From Chloroflexota bacterium (GTDB lineage Bacteria > Chloroflexota > Limnocylindria > Limnocylindrales > CSP1-4), in assembly GCA_021802185.1 (NCBI GenBank), contig JAKAAV010000191.1:1-5096 (forward strand): 5,096 bases of DNA, written 5' to 3'. A program made the position numbers and the translations under genes. This document shows, in pieces, positions 1-5,096 of the stretch. Position 1 is the first letter of the stretch; every line of letters starts with the position of its first letter. The notes under the pieces were generated by a model. That model did not search any database. It saw nothing but the letters and a program-made list of their open reading frames with translations, and was not told the origin of the DNA.

Positions 1-33
1 TACGTTCGGGCCATCCGCGGGGCGTCTCCTGCC

Positions 34-1215
34 TTGCTACGATCGCCCGTCGTGCAGACCGTGACGCGATCAGAACCTGCTTCGCCGGTCCCGCAGCGAG
101 TCGCGGCAGGGCTGCGCCCTCGCCTCGCAGGTCTCGCGCGCGCGCTCCCGCTCCCGATCCTGGCCGCATACGCGGGCTCACGGATCCTGGTCGCCCTTGG
201 CGCCCTCCTCGCAGCGACCGTCGTCTCTCGGAATCCCCGGCTCGTTCCCGGGTCGGCCGGTCCGCTCGTCTCGAGCCTGACGACGTGGGACGGCTGGTGG
301 TACCTCGGCATCGCGCGGAACGGCTACCATGCGACCCCGCTTGTCGACCAGTACCACGACTACGCGTTCTTCCCGCTGTACCCGGCGCTCGTGCGGGCGC
401 TCTCGCTCGCCACGCCGGCGTTCGATGGGCTGATCGCCGTGGTGTTCTCGAACGTGCTGTTCCTCGTCGCGCTGTGGCTGCTGTACCGGCTGACCGCGCT
501 CGTGCTGGACGAGGAGAGGGCGCTCTGGTCGTGCGTACTGCTCGCCCTGTTCCCGTTCTCATGGGTCTTCTCGATGGCCTACGGGGAGAGCCTGTTCCTC
601 GCGCTCAGCCTGGGGTCGCTCCTCGCCGCGGAGCGCGGCAGAGCCGGCTGGGCGGCAGCGCTCGCGTCGCTGGCCGGGCTCACGCGGCTCCCCGGCCTGC
701 TGCTCATCGTGCCGCTCGGACTGATCCTGTGGCGCCGTGTGCCCGACCGGCGCGGGCTGGCCTGGCTGGTGCTGGTGCCGGTCGGCGCCATCCTCTTCCA
801 GCTGTACGTGGCCGGGCTGACGGGCTCGCTCTCCGCTGCGGGCGCCGCGCAGTCCGCGTGGGGTCGCAGCGGCGTCTGGGAGGCCGCTGCCGGCGGGCAG
901 AGCCTCGCCGCGAACATGTCGCCGATGCTGCTGACGTTCCTGCTGACGTTCCTCGCCTACGTGTTCCTGCTCGTCTACCTGCGGCCCGACCGGATCCCGC
1001 TCGCCTACGCGCTCATCCCGATCCTGACCCTCGCGTCGGTCTTCGCGACGGGCAACCTCCAATCGATCGGGCGGCTCGGGATGGTCGCCTTCCCGTTCAT
1101 CTGGATCCTCGCCGGTCGGCGCAACCGCTGGTTCCGCCTCGCCTGGCCGCCCGTGTCGGTCGTCCTCCTCGGCACCCTGAGCGTGCTGATCTTCGCGGGC
1201 TGGTACCAGCCGTGA
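34..1215 (+). CDS. PIG-V-like GT-C membrane glycosyltransferase (putative mannosyltransferase)
   Basis: Predicted integral-membrane sugar transferase of the GT-C fold, closest by motif to the PIG-V family, whose eukaryotic members add mannose from dolichyl-phosphate-mannose to GPI precursors. A bacterial member would be expected to use a polyprenyl-phosphate sugar at the outer membrane face; the substrate is unknown. Seen in the 393-residue frame: a basic N-terminal tail, a first membrane segment at about 40-64, then an extracytoplasmic loop with WDGWWY (85-90; D86 is the likely catalytic acid) and IARNGY, FFPLYP (112-117), AYGESLF (182-188), TRLPGLLL (217-224) and QSIGRLGMVAFP (343-354). About ten hydrophobic segments run to the C terminus. 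The start is uncertain. TTG at 34, GTG at 52 and GTG at 61 are all possible, none has a clear ribosome binding site, and the frame is open to base 1, so the true start may lie outside the window. It ends 2 nt before the convergent toxin stop codon, leaving no room for a terminator. Family assignment is fairly sure; the mannose specificity is not. Confidence 0.85.
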   Translation: MLRSPVVQTVTRSEPASPVPQRVAAGLRPRLAGLARALPLPILAAYAGSRILVALGALLAATVVSRNPRLVPGSAGPLVSSLTTWDGWWYLGIARNGYHATPLVDQYHDYAFFPLYPALVRALSLATPAFDGLIAVVFSNVLFLVALWLLYRLTALVLDEERALWSCVLLALFPFSWVFSMAYGESLFLALSLGSLLAAERGRAGWAAALASLAGLTRLPGLLLIVPLGLILWRRVPDRRGLAWLVLVPVGAILFQLYVAGLTGSLSAAGAAQSAWGRSGVWEAAAGGQSLAANMSPMLLTFLLTFLAYVFLLVYLRPDRIPLAYALIPILTLASVFATGNLQSIGRLGMVAFPFIWILAGRRNRWFRLAWPPVSVVLLGTLSVLIFAGWYQP

Positions 1216-1217
1216 AT

Positions 1218-1631
1218 TCAGGGCAGAAGGTCGAGGGCGGCGACGTGAGCAGGCCGGACGGCGCGGAAGTGGCGCTGATCCAACGTCGCAAGCTTGCGCT
1301 CTCCCAGCCGTTCCGCCAGGGCGATGACGCTGGCGTCGACCACCCCCAGCGACAGGTCGGCGTAACGCTCCTGCAGCCCCCGGCACCGCGTGAGGTCCGC
1401 GGATGTCGGAGGCTCGATGCGATAGGCGCCGGCCAGCACATCGTCGAGGAACGTGAGCCAGGCATCCGGACTCAGGCGGTGCGCACACCAGTAGTCGAGT
1501 TCGCCGAGGACAAGCGCGGGCACGACCAGATCCTCGGTCGCGTCGGTCAGCAATCGGGCGCAGCGCGCATGATCTGGATCGGCGGCGTCCAGGGCGGCCA
1601 GCAGCGGGCCCGTGTCACAGATGAGTGGCAT
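1218..1631 (-). CDS. vapC: VapC-type PIN-domain ribonuclease toxin
   Basis: Toxin of a type II VapBC toxin-antitoxin module. PIN-domain VapCs are Mg2+-dependent ribonucleases that cut specific tRNAs or rRNA and stop growth when not bound by VapB. The 137-residue length is typical. The acidic active-site set is intact: D6 in ICDTGPLLA, E44 in VLGELDYW, D99 in LGVVDASVIALAERLG and D118 in LATLDQRHF. The stretch from about 93 to 121 is the conserved C-terminal PIN block. The chosen ATG gives an N terminus (MPLICDTGPL) with the first acidic residue in its usual position; the same frame stays open upstream, but that part overlaps vapB. ATG begins 2 nt after the vapB stop and has no good Shine-Dalgarno at normal spacing, which suggests translational coupling. 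All catalytic residues are present, so the toxin should be active. The RNA target cannot be told from sequence. Confidence 0.93.
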   Translation of the reverse strand: MPLICDTGPLLAALDAADPDHARCARLLTDATEDLVVPALVLGELDYWCAHRLSPDAWLTFLDDVLAGAYRIEPPTSADLTRCRGLQERYADLSLGVVDASVIALAERLGERKLATLDQRHFRAVRPAHVAALDLLP

Positions 1632-1633
1632 GG

Positions 1634-1870
1634 TCAGGCCGGTGGCTCCGCGATCGGGTCCGCCGTCAGCTCCGCTGCTCGTCGACCGTCGGTCGATCGC
1701 GCCACCCCGACCCGTGGTCGCCGCCGCGCACTTCGCACGGTCTGGGCCTTCTCCTCGAGTGCTTCGCGCAGGACGGTCGCCAGCGGGACATTGCGGCGCT
1801 GCGCCTCGGCCTCCAGGGTGGCGAGTGCGCCCCGCGGGGCGCTGACGGTGGTTCGTCGCAGGTCGCTCAT
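1634..1870 (-). CDS. vapB: VapB-type ribbon-helix-helix antitoxin
   Basis: Antitoxin that should neutralise the adjacent VapC and, with it, repress the operon. The 78-residue protein starts MSDLRRTTVSAP, an N-terminal strand of ribbon-helix-helix (CopG/MetJ/Arc) type. Two helices follow, at about 14-27 (LATLEAEAQRRN) and 29-43 (PLATVLREALEEKAQ). The C-terminal tail is basic, then Pro/Ala-rich (RRRPRVGVARS, then AAELTADPIAEPPA), as expected for a VapB tail that wraps the toxin active site. In-frame GTG (1891) and ATG (1888) lie upstream, but they fall inside the 18-bp palindrome. ATG at 1870 fits the domain start and leaves the palindrome free as operator. There is no Shine-Dalgarno; a leaderless transcript is likely. 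It is first in a two-gene operon with vapC 2 nt downstream. Confidence 0.9.
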   Translation of the reverse strand: MSDLRRTTVSAPRGALATLEAEAQRRNVPLATVLREALEEKAQTVRSARRRPRVGVARSTDGRRAAELTADPIAEPPA

Positions 1871-1874
1871 GATG

Positions 1875-1892
1875 CGTGATGCTAGCATCACG
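1875..1892. promoter_or_regulatory. Perfect 18-bp palindrome, probable VapB/VapBC operator
   Basis: The sequence cgtgatgctagcatcacg is identical to its own reverse complement over all 18 bases, centred between 1883 and 1884. It begins 4 nt upstream of the vapB ATG and overlaps the predicted -10 box. Ribbon-helix-helix antitoxins bind such dyads as dimers or tetramers, and VapBC operons are usually autorepressed through them. The palindrome is seen directly; its operator role is inference from position. It also lies in the divergent region shared with the glycosyltransferase starting at 1985. Confidence 0.7.
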
Positions 1893-1907
1893 TGGATTGC
1901 CGGTCCA
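1879..1907 (-). promoter_or_regulatory. Predicted sigma70-type vapBC promoter giving a leaderless mRNA
   Basis: On the minus strand a -35-like TGGACC (1907-1902) and a -10-like TAGCAT (1884-1879) are separated by exactly 17 nt. Start of transcription about 6-8 nt after the -10 would fall near 1871-1873, at or just before the vapB ATG (1870-1868). That explains the lack of a ribosome binding site. The -10 lies inside the palindrome, so a bound repressor would block polymerase. Each hexamer matches consensus at only four of six positions, so this is a prediction. Confidence 0.45.
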
Positions 1908-1984
1908 TGCCCGAGCTGCGTGGCGATCCACGGCGCAGGTGGACGGTGCGTGACTCGCCCGGCAGGCCGGTCCCGGGTCCGAAC

Positions 1985-3781
1985 ATGTCGCTGACTGCAG
2001 CGGCCGCAAGTCCGGCGCGGCCGGGGACCGTGGCGACGTCACGTGCCCGCGCCGATGGCCTGCTCCTCGCCGGTCTGTTCCTTGCCGGGCTCATCGCGCG
2101 CGTCGTCTTCGCGCTGCCGTTCTTCGCGCCGGGCTATCCCGATTCCGTCTACTACCTCGCGATCGCGCGGGAGCTCGCGGCTGGGCACGGCTTCACGATC
2201 CCGTTCATCTGGTCGTTCGTCGACGTGGGCGGCCACCTGCCGGCGGTCGGGACGCTGCCGATCGCGTCCAACCAGCACTGGATGCCGCTCGCGTCGATCG
2301 TCCAGGTCCCGTTCATCTGGCTGCTCGGCCCGACCTACCTGGCGTCCGCCCTGCCGTTCTGGATCCTCGGCGCGCTCGCGGTGCCGATGACGTACCTGCT
2401 CGGGATCGACGCCGGGCTGGGCCGCCGCAGCTCGCTGTTCGCGGCCGCGCTCATGCTCGTGCCGGCCGCGGCGACACCGTTCCTCTCGCAGCCCGACAAC
2501 TTCTCGCTGTACATGGTGCTGGCGGTCGGGGCGCTCTGGCTGTGCGTTCGCGGGGCGGCCGGCGAGCGGCGCGCGTTCGCGCTGGGCGGCCTGTTCGTGG
2601 GGCTCGCGATGCTGGCGCGGACGGATGGGGTGCTGCTCGGAGTGCCGTTCGTCGTTGCATTCGGGCAGGAGCAGTGGCGCCGGTGGCGGAGCCGGCAGGG
2701 GTCGAGCGGGCTCGGATCGGCGGCGCAGGGGACAGCCTCGCGCCAATCGGGCGTCAACGGGTCGGGCGCAGGCGCGCGGGCGACGATCGGGTGGGCCGCG
2801 GCGCTCGCCTGCTTCGGGCTGTTCCTCGTCGTCATGGTCCCGTGGTGGATCCGCGACCAGGCGCTCTTCGGCTCGATCTCCCCGTCCTCGTCGAGCGGCC
2901 GGATCCTGTGGATCACCACGTACAACGAGCAGTTCAGCGTCAGCGCGGTCACGAGCCCGGCGACCTTCTTCGCGCAGGGAGTGGGGCCGCTGCTCGCGAG
3001 CCGGATCGGCGGCCTCGTGGCGGCGATCCAGGTGCTGGCCGGCGACCCGCTCGGGTTCTTCCTGCTGCCGTTCTGCCTCATCGGAGCATGGATCCACCGG
3101 CGCTCGCCGGCGTTCCGGCCATGGCTCATCTACGGGATCACGTTCTTCGTCTTCAGCGCCCTGGTCTTCGCCGTGCACCTGCCCTTCGGGATGGCGCTCC
3201 ACTCGGGGATGGCGCTCGTGCCGCAGGCGTACCTGCTGTCGGTCGTGGGGATCGCGGCGGCCGTGCGCTGGGTGGCCGATCGACGCCCGAACTGGGACGC
3301 GCCGCGCGCCGCGCGCAACTTCACGGTCATCGCGATCGGCGTGGCGTGGGCCCTCGGCGTGTTCGGGACCTGGAAGGTCACGTCGGTGTGGAGCACGGAC
3401 ACGGCGAACCGCGAGTCCCTCATGGCCGCGCACCCGATCGCGGCCAGCGACCGGCTCATGAGCCCCGATCCGGGCGCGTACTGGTATCGGTGGGGCATCG
3501 CCGGGATCCCGATTCCGTACGACTCGCTGTCCGTCGTCGAGACAGCCGCGGCGCGCTACGGCGTGCGCTGGCTCATCCTCGAGAAGCCCTACGTCGTGCC
3601 GTCGCTCGAGCCGGTCCTCGCCGGCACGATCCATCCGTCCTGGCTGTCAGCGCCGCTGGCCGTGGTGCCGGCGGCCGTGGGGAGCGGAAGCGACACGGGG
3701 CCGCTCGCCGCGGCGCCCGAGGCGGCGCTGTACGCGGTCTGCCTGGCGCCCGGCGACACGCGCTGCGGCGCCGCGCCGTAG
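1985..3781 (+). CDS. Multi-pass GT-C glycosyltransferase (ArnT/PMT/GT39-like) with C-terminal extracytoplasmic domain
   Basis: Predicted polyprenyl-phosphate-sugar-dependent glycosyltransferase acting at the outer face of the membrane, with unknown sugar and acceptor. The 598-residue protein has a short Ala/Arg-rich N-terminal tail and a first membrane segment at about 25-46. An extracytoplasmic loop follows with YPDSVYYLAIARELAAGHGF (51-70), the GT39/GT83-type motif whose D53 is the likely catalytic base. NQHWMPLASI (96-105) resembles the H-x-PPL part of the same fold, and LARTDGVLL (210-218) follows a later helix. About twelve hydrophobic segments reach residue 466. Residues about 467-598 look soluble, with YGVRWLILEKPYV (525-537) and two Cys near the end. 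A Ser/Gly/Gln-rich loop (about 237-266) is unusually polar. ATG 1985 was chosen because the domain starts soon after; in-frame GTG 1892, ATG 1907 and GTG 1946 add a Pro/Arg-rich leader and the earliest overlaps the vapB operator. No strong Shine-Dalgarno is seen. The fold is well supported; exact family and substrate are not. Confidence 0.87.
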   Translation: MSLTAAAASPARPGTVATSRARADGLLLAGLFLAGLIARVVFALPFFAPGYPDSVYYLAIARELAAGHGFTIPFIWSFVDVGGHLPAVGTLPIASNQHWMPLASIVQVPFIWLLGPTYLASALPFWILGALAVPMTYLLGIDAGLGRRSSLFAAALMLVPAAATPFLSQPDNFSLYMVLAVGALWLCVRGAAGERRAFALGGLFVGLAMLARTDGVLLGVPFVVAFGQEQWRRWRSRQGSSGLGSAAQGTASRQSGVNGSGAGARATIGWAAALACFGLFLVVMVPWWIRDQALFGSISPSSSSGRILWITTYNEQFSVSAVTSPATFFAQGVGPLLASRIGGLVAAIQVLAGDPLGFFLLPFCLIGAWIHRRSPAFRPWLIYGITFFVFSALVFAVHLPFGMALHSGMALVPQAYLLSVVGIAAAVRWVADRRPNWDAPRAARNFTVIAIGVAWALGVFGTWKVTSVWSTDTANRESLMAAHPIAASDRLMSPDPGAYWYRWGIAGIPIPYDSLSVVETAAARYGVRWLILEKPYVVPSLEPVLAGTIHPSWLSAPLAVVPAAVGSGSDTGPLAAAPEAALYAVCLAPGDTRCGAAP

Positions 3782-3807
3782 GCCTCGGGGGAGATCGCGG
3801 CGCCGTG
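3764..3807 (+). terminator. Strong GC stem-loop across the glycosyltransferase stop codon
   Basis: CGGCGCCGCG (3766-3775) and CGCGGCGCCG (3796-3805) form a perfect 10-bp GC-only inverted repeat, and two G-U pairs can extend it to 3764/3807. The 20-nt loop contains the TAG stop codon (3779-3781). No U-tract follows, so it is not a classical intrinsic terminator; it could be a U-less terminator or an mRNA 3'-end stabiliser. Chance is a real alternative in DNA this GC-rich. Confidence 0.4.
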
Positions 3808-3899
3808 ACGCTGGGCTGCGAGTCGCGACGCCGTGACGTTCGGCCGCGTGCCTCGCGCAGGGGCGGGCCGCTGGGCTGCGAGTCGCGCGACGCCGTCAC
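3795..3899. repeat. Degenerate direct-repeat cluster in the convergent intergenic region
   Basis: A 19-bp sequence, cgctgggctgcgagtcgcg, occurs exactly at 3809-3827 and again at 3869-3887, offset by 60 bp. Each copy is followed by acgccgt(g/c)ac, the second after a 2-nt insertion. An additional partial unit tcgcggcgccgtgacg (3795-3810) matches 3823-3838 at 15 of 16 positions. The cluster fills the first part of the 292-bp gene-free stretch 3782-4073. No gene was found there; the only other structure seen is the stem-loop at 3997-4029. Confidence 0.7.
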
Positions 3900-3996
3900 C
3901 ACTGCCCGTCCGCAGCGCCGCATTCACCCGGAGCACGTTATCGCCCGTACGCGGCCAATTTGGTGCGGAACGGTCACGGTGGGACGGTTATCCGGC

Positions 3997-4029
3997 CGGT
4001 GCCTCGTCGCCGCCCCGCCCGAGGCGCTG
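3997..4029 (+). terminator. Possible stem-loop terminator without U-tract
   Basis: In plus-strand RNA, CGGUGCCUCG (3997-4006) can pair with CGAGGCGCUG (4020-4029) in a 10-bp stem with two G-U pairs and a 13-nt loop. The G-U pairs become A-C mismatches in the minus transcript, so the fold favours RNA coming from the glycosyltransferase side. It sits between convergent genes, 45 nt beyond the stop of the HTH-nuclease gene. There is no U-run, so the terminator role is only a suggestion. Confidence 0.22.
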
Positions 4030-4073
4030 CTCGCCCCGCCCATCTCCGCGTGCGAGCAGCCCTCCGCTGCTCG

Positions 4074-4886
4074 TCACGCACGAATCGCCGCGGGCGCGTG
4101 GCTGGAGCCCGCATCGCCGACGTCGCGTGGACGCCGAACTCGCTTCCGCGACGCAAACGGTGACATAGCGTTCCGGCCATGACCGTCCCGCAGCCCGGGC
4201 CGCGGCGATCCACCGGCCTGCTGAGGAGCCGCGAGGAATGAGAGGGCGCGAATCGGACCGGCTGGGGCTGCGAGCCATCGCCGAATCTCGAGGCCGCCGG
4301 CGGGGCACGCACCTCGAAGCACGGCCCCGTGGGCACGGACTCGATCGCGGTTCGTGGTGCTCTCGGCGAGCAGCAGCCACGTGCCGACCTGCGCGGGCAC
4401 CCAGCCCCGCTCGCGGCCGATCACGGGCGCCAGGCGGCGCTTCCGATCGAGCGTGCCCAGGACCTCCTGCACGTCCACCAACTCGGTCTTGAGCTCGACG
4501 ACGAGCAGCGCGCGCGCACCCGCGTGCCAGGCCAGCACGTCCACGACCCCGCGCTCGGCGTAGACCGCGAAGCTCACCTCCGCCGCGACCGACCATGCCG
4601 GCATCTGCCCGAACATCCGGGCAACGGCTTCGTGCATGGCGGAGTGGCGGGCGTTCAGCAGCCGATCCAGGTCACCGCCGCGCCAGCGAGGCACCAGGTC
4701 GAACCGCAGGTCCAGAGCCGCGCCGACGGCCCGGATCGTCGCCAGCGACAGCTTCTCCGGGTGCCCGCGCTCGAGCCGCGAGACCGTCGATGCCGACACG
4801 CGCGCCCGCGCCGCGACGTCAGACTGGCGCCAGTTCCGTCGAAGCCGGAGCGCGCGAAGAGCGGCGCCCGCCCGCTGGTCCTCCAC
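4074..4886 (-). CDS. XRE-family HTH protein fused to a predicted PD-(D/E)XK nuclease-like domain
   Basis: Function unknown; the architecture predicts sequence-specific DNA binding plus a nuclease-fold domain. Numbering is from GTG 4886 (270 residues). Residues about 5-60 form an XRE/Cro-type helix-turn-helix: RQSDVAARARVSASTVSRLERG (20-41) contains the Q-x-x-VA...VS-x-S-T-VSRLERG signature. A linker (RWRGGDLDRLLNARHSAMHE) leads to a domain with E103 (AEVSF), D116 (RGVVDVLAW) and E131-x-K133 (LVVELKTEL). This spacing and strand pattern match the E...D...ExK catalytic set of PD-(D/E)XK enzymes, and DRKRRL (147-152) follows on a likely helix. A further strand, GTWLLLAEST (168-177), precedes a basic tail (RKRVRRPR, 247-254). 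I recall similar HTH-plus-nuclease-like proteins as uncharacterised genes in high-GC bacteria, but cannot verify this here. GTG 4886 is preferred over GTG 4925 because AGGGA lies 10 nt upstream and the HTH begins at once. No partner gene is visible. Alternatives: a regulator with an inactive nuclease fold, a defence nuclease, or an antitoxin-like regulator. Confidence 0.8.
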   Translation of the reverse strand: MEDQRAGAALRALRLRRNWRQSDVAARARVSASTVSRLERGHPEKLSLATIRAVGAALDLRFDLVPRWRGGDLDRLLNARHSAMHEAVARMFGQMPAWSVAAEVSFAVYAERGVVDVLAWHAGARALLVVELKTELVDVQEVLGTLDRKRRLAPVIGRERGWVPAQVGTWLLLAESTTNRDRVRAHGAVLRGACPAGGLEIRRWLAAPAGPIRALSFLAAPQQAGGSPRPGLRDGHGRNAMSPFASRKRVRRPRDVGDAGSSHAPAAIRA

Positions 4887-4896
4887 CGCCCGATTG

Positions 4897-4901
4897 TCCC
4901 T
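4897..4901 (-). promoter_or_regulatory. Candidate ribosome binding site for GTG 4886
   Basis: AGGGA on the minus strand (4901-4897) is 10 nt upstream of GTG 4886, at the long end of usual spacing. The alternative GTG at 4925 has no purine-rich Shine-Dalgarno at suitable distance. This supports, without proving, the shorter form of the HTH-nuclease protein. Confidence 0.4.
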
Positions 4902-4984
4902 GCCGGCACGTATCGCGCACTTCACCCCGGGCTTGGCGCCGGTGCGCGCCTCGGCCGCGCCGTTTTCGCGCCGTCGTCCCGGGC

Positions 4985-5083
4985 GACCGCAACCCTGGCG
5001 ACAAGTTCATCGTGGCTCACGACCGCGACCCGGCGCGACCTTCCGCGCTGCGGCAATCCCGACGACACGTTCATCGTCGGCTC
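4985..5083. repeat. Diverged direct repeats upstream of the HTH-nuclease gene
   Basis: Bases 4989-5013 and 5053-5077 match at 21 of 25 positions without gaps (core gttcatcgt), offset by 64 bp. After one extra base in the second copy, both continue with ggctc. A shorter match, gaccgcaaccc (4985-4995) against gaccgcgaccc (5021-5031), has a 36-bp offset. The second long copy contains a perfect 7-bp stem (ccgacga 5059-5065, tcgtcgg 5074-5080) that the first copy lacks. The repeats run close to the window edge and may continue. No convincing gene was seen in 4926-5096. Confidence 0.6.
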
Positions 5084-5096
5084 GCCCCCTCGACCT

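Noticed and set aside
1919..1932. Small inverted repeat cgtgg-cgat-ccacg in the divergent region, considered as a second operator.
   Set aside because: Only five base pairs per arm, easily expected by chance in this composition; it has no defined relation to a promoter.
285..1994. A 569-codon plus-strand open frame overlapping the first glycosyltransferase and vapBC.
   Set aside because: It is Arg/Ala/Pro-rich with no recognisable domain, and it lies over genes with clear family motifs; long spurious frames are expected at this GC content.
2039..3634. A 531-codon minus-strand open frame opposite the second glycosyltransferase.
   Set aside because: The translation is an Arg/Glu/Asp-rich shadow without hydrophobic core or motifs, while the plus strand encodes a coherent multi-pass membrane enzyme.
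3809..3887. Possible CRISPR-like repeat-spacer unit.
   Set aside because: Only two exact copies of a 19-bp core, with a partial third at a different spacing and no cas gene; spacing and sequence do not fit an array.
3955..3963. ccaatttgg as a regulatory palindrome.
   Set aside because: Four-base arms around one central base; too short to support a binding site without other evidence.
3960..4163. A short plus-strand frame in the spacer, partly antisense to the HTH-nuclease tail.
   Set aside because: No ribosome binding site, no recognisable motif and a composition like the shadow frames.
2542..4182. A 546-codon plus-strand open frame running through the glycosyltransferase into the convergent spacer.
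   Set aside because: Composition is Arg/Gly/Ala-rich without domain signature and it overlaps a real gene in another frame; it is a GC-driven artefact.
4909..4914. GATACG on the minus strand as a -10 box for the HTH-nuclease gene.
   Set aside because: Only three matches to consensus and no -35-like hexamer at 16-18 nt, so a promoter call is not supported.

Overview
The window is a very GC-rich (roughly 70% by eye) bacterial chromosomal segment. Four genes are well supported and one, the DNA-binding/nuclease-like gene, is fairly well supported in domain terms but has no known function. The composition, the leaderless-looking promoter, the VapB tail type and the polyprenol-type glycosyltransferases suggest a high-GC lineage such as Chloroflexota (Limnocylindria-like) or Actinomycetota. 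This placement is inference; no rRNA or marker gene is present.

Layout: (1) 34-1215, + strand: a polytopic PIG-V-like GT-C glycosyltransferase whose reading frame is still open at the window edge. (2) 1218-1870, - strand: a compact vapB-vapC type II toxin-antitoxin operon. Its toxin stop codon lies 2 nt from the stop of the first gene. (3) 1871-1984: a 114-bp divergent control region with a perfect 18-bp palindrome that overlaps the predicted vapBC -10 box. (4) 1985-3781, + strand: a second multi-pass GT-C glycosyltransferase (ArnT/PMT/GT39-like) with an extracytoplasmic C-terminal domain. (5) 3782-4073: an intergenic stretch between convergent genes. It holds a strong GC stem-loop straddling the upstream stop codon, degenerate direct repeats and a second stem-loop. 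(6) 4074-4886, - strand: an XRE-type helix-turn-helix domain fused to a predicted PD-(D/E)XK nuclease-like domain, with no assigned function. (7) 4887-5096: the upstream region of that gene, holding diverged repeats that may continue past the window.

The two glycosyltransferases face the same way and probably both transfer sugars from polyprenyl-phosphate donors at the outer face of the membrane, to surface glycans or glycoproteins. The vapBC cassette sits between them in the opposite orientation and looks like an inserted, self-regulated module. The HTH-nuclease gene is the best candidate for something undescribed: a one-protein DNA-binding and possibly DNA-cleaving regulator or defence factor. 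No phage, transposase, integrase, CRISPR, tRNA or rRNA features were seen.
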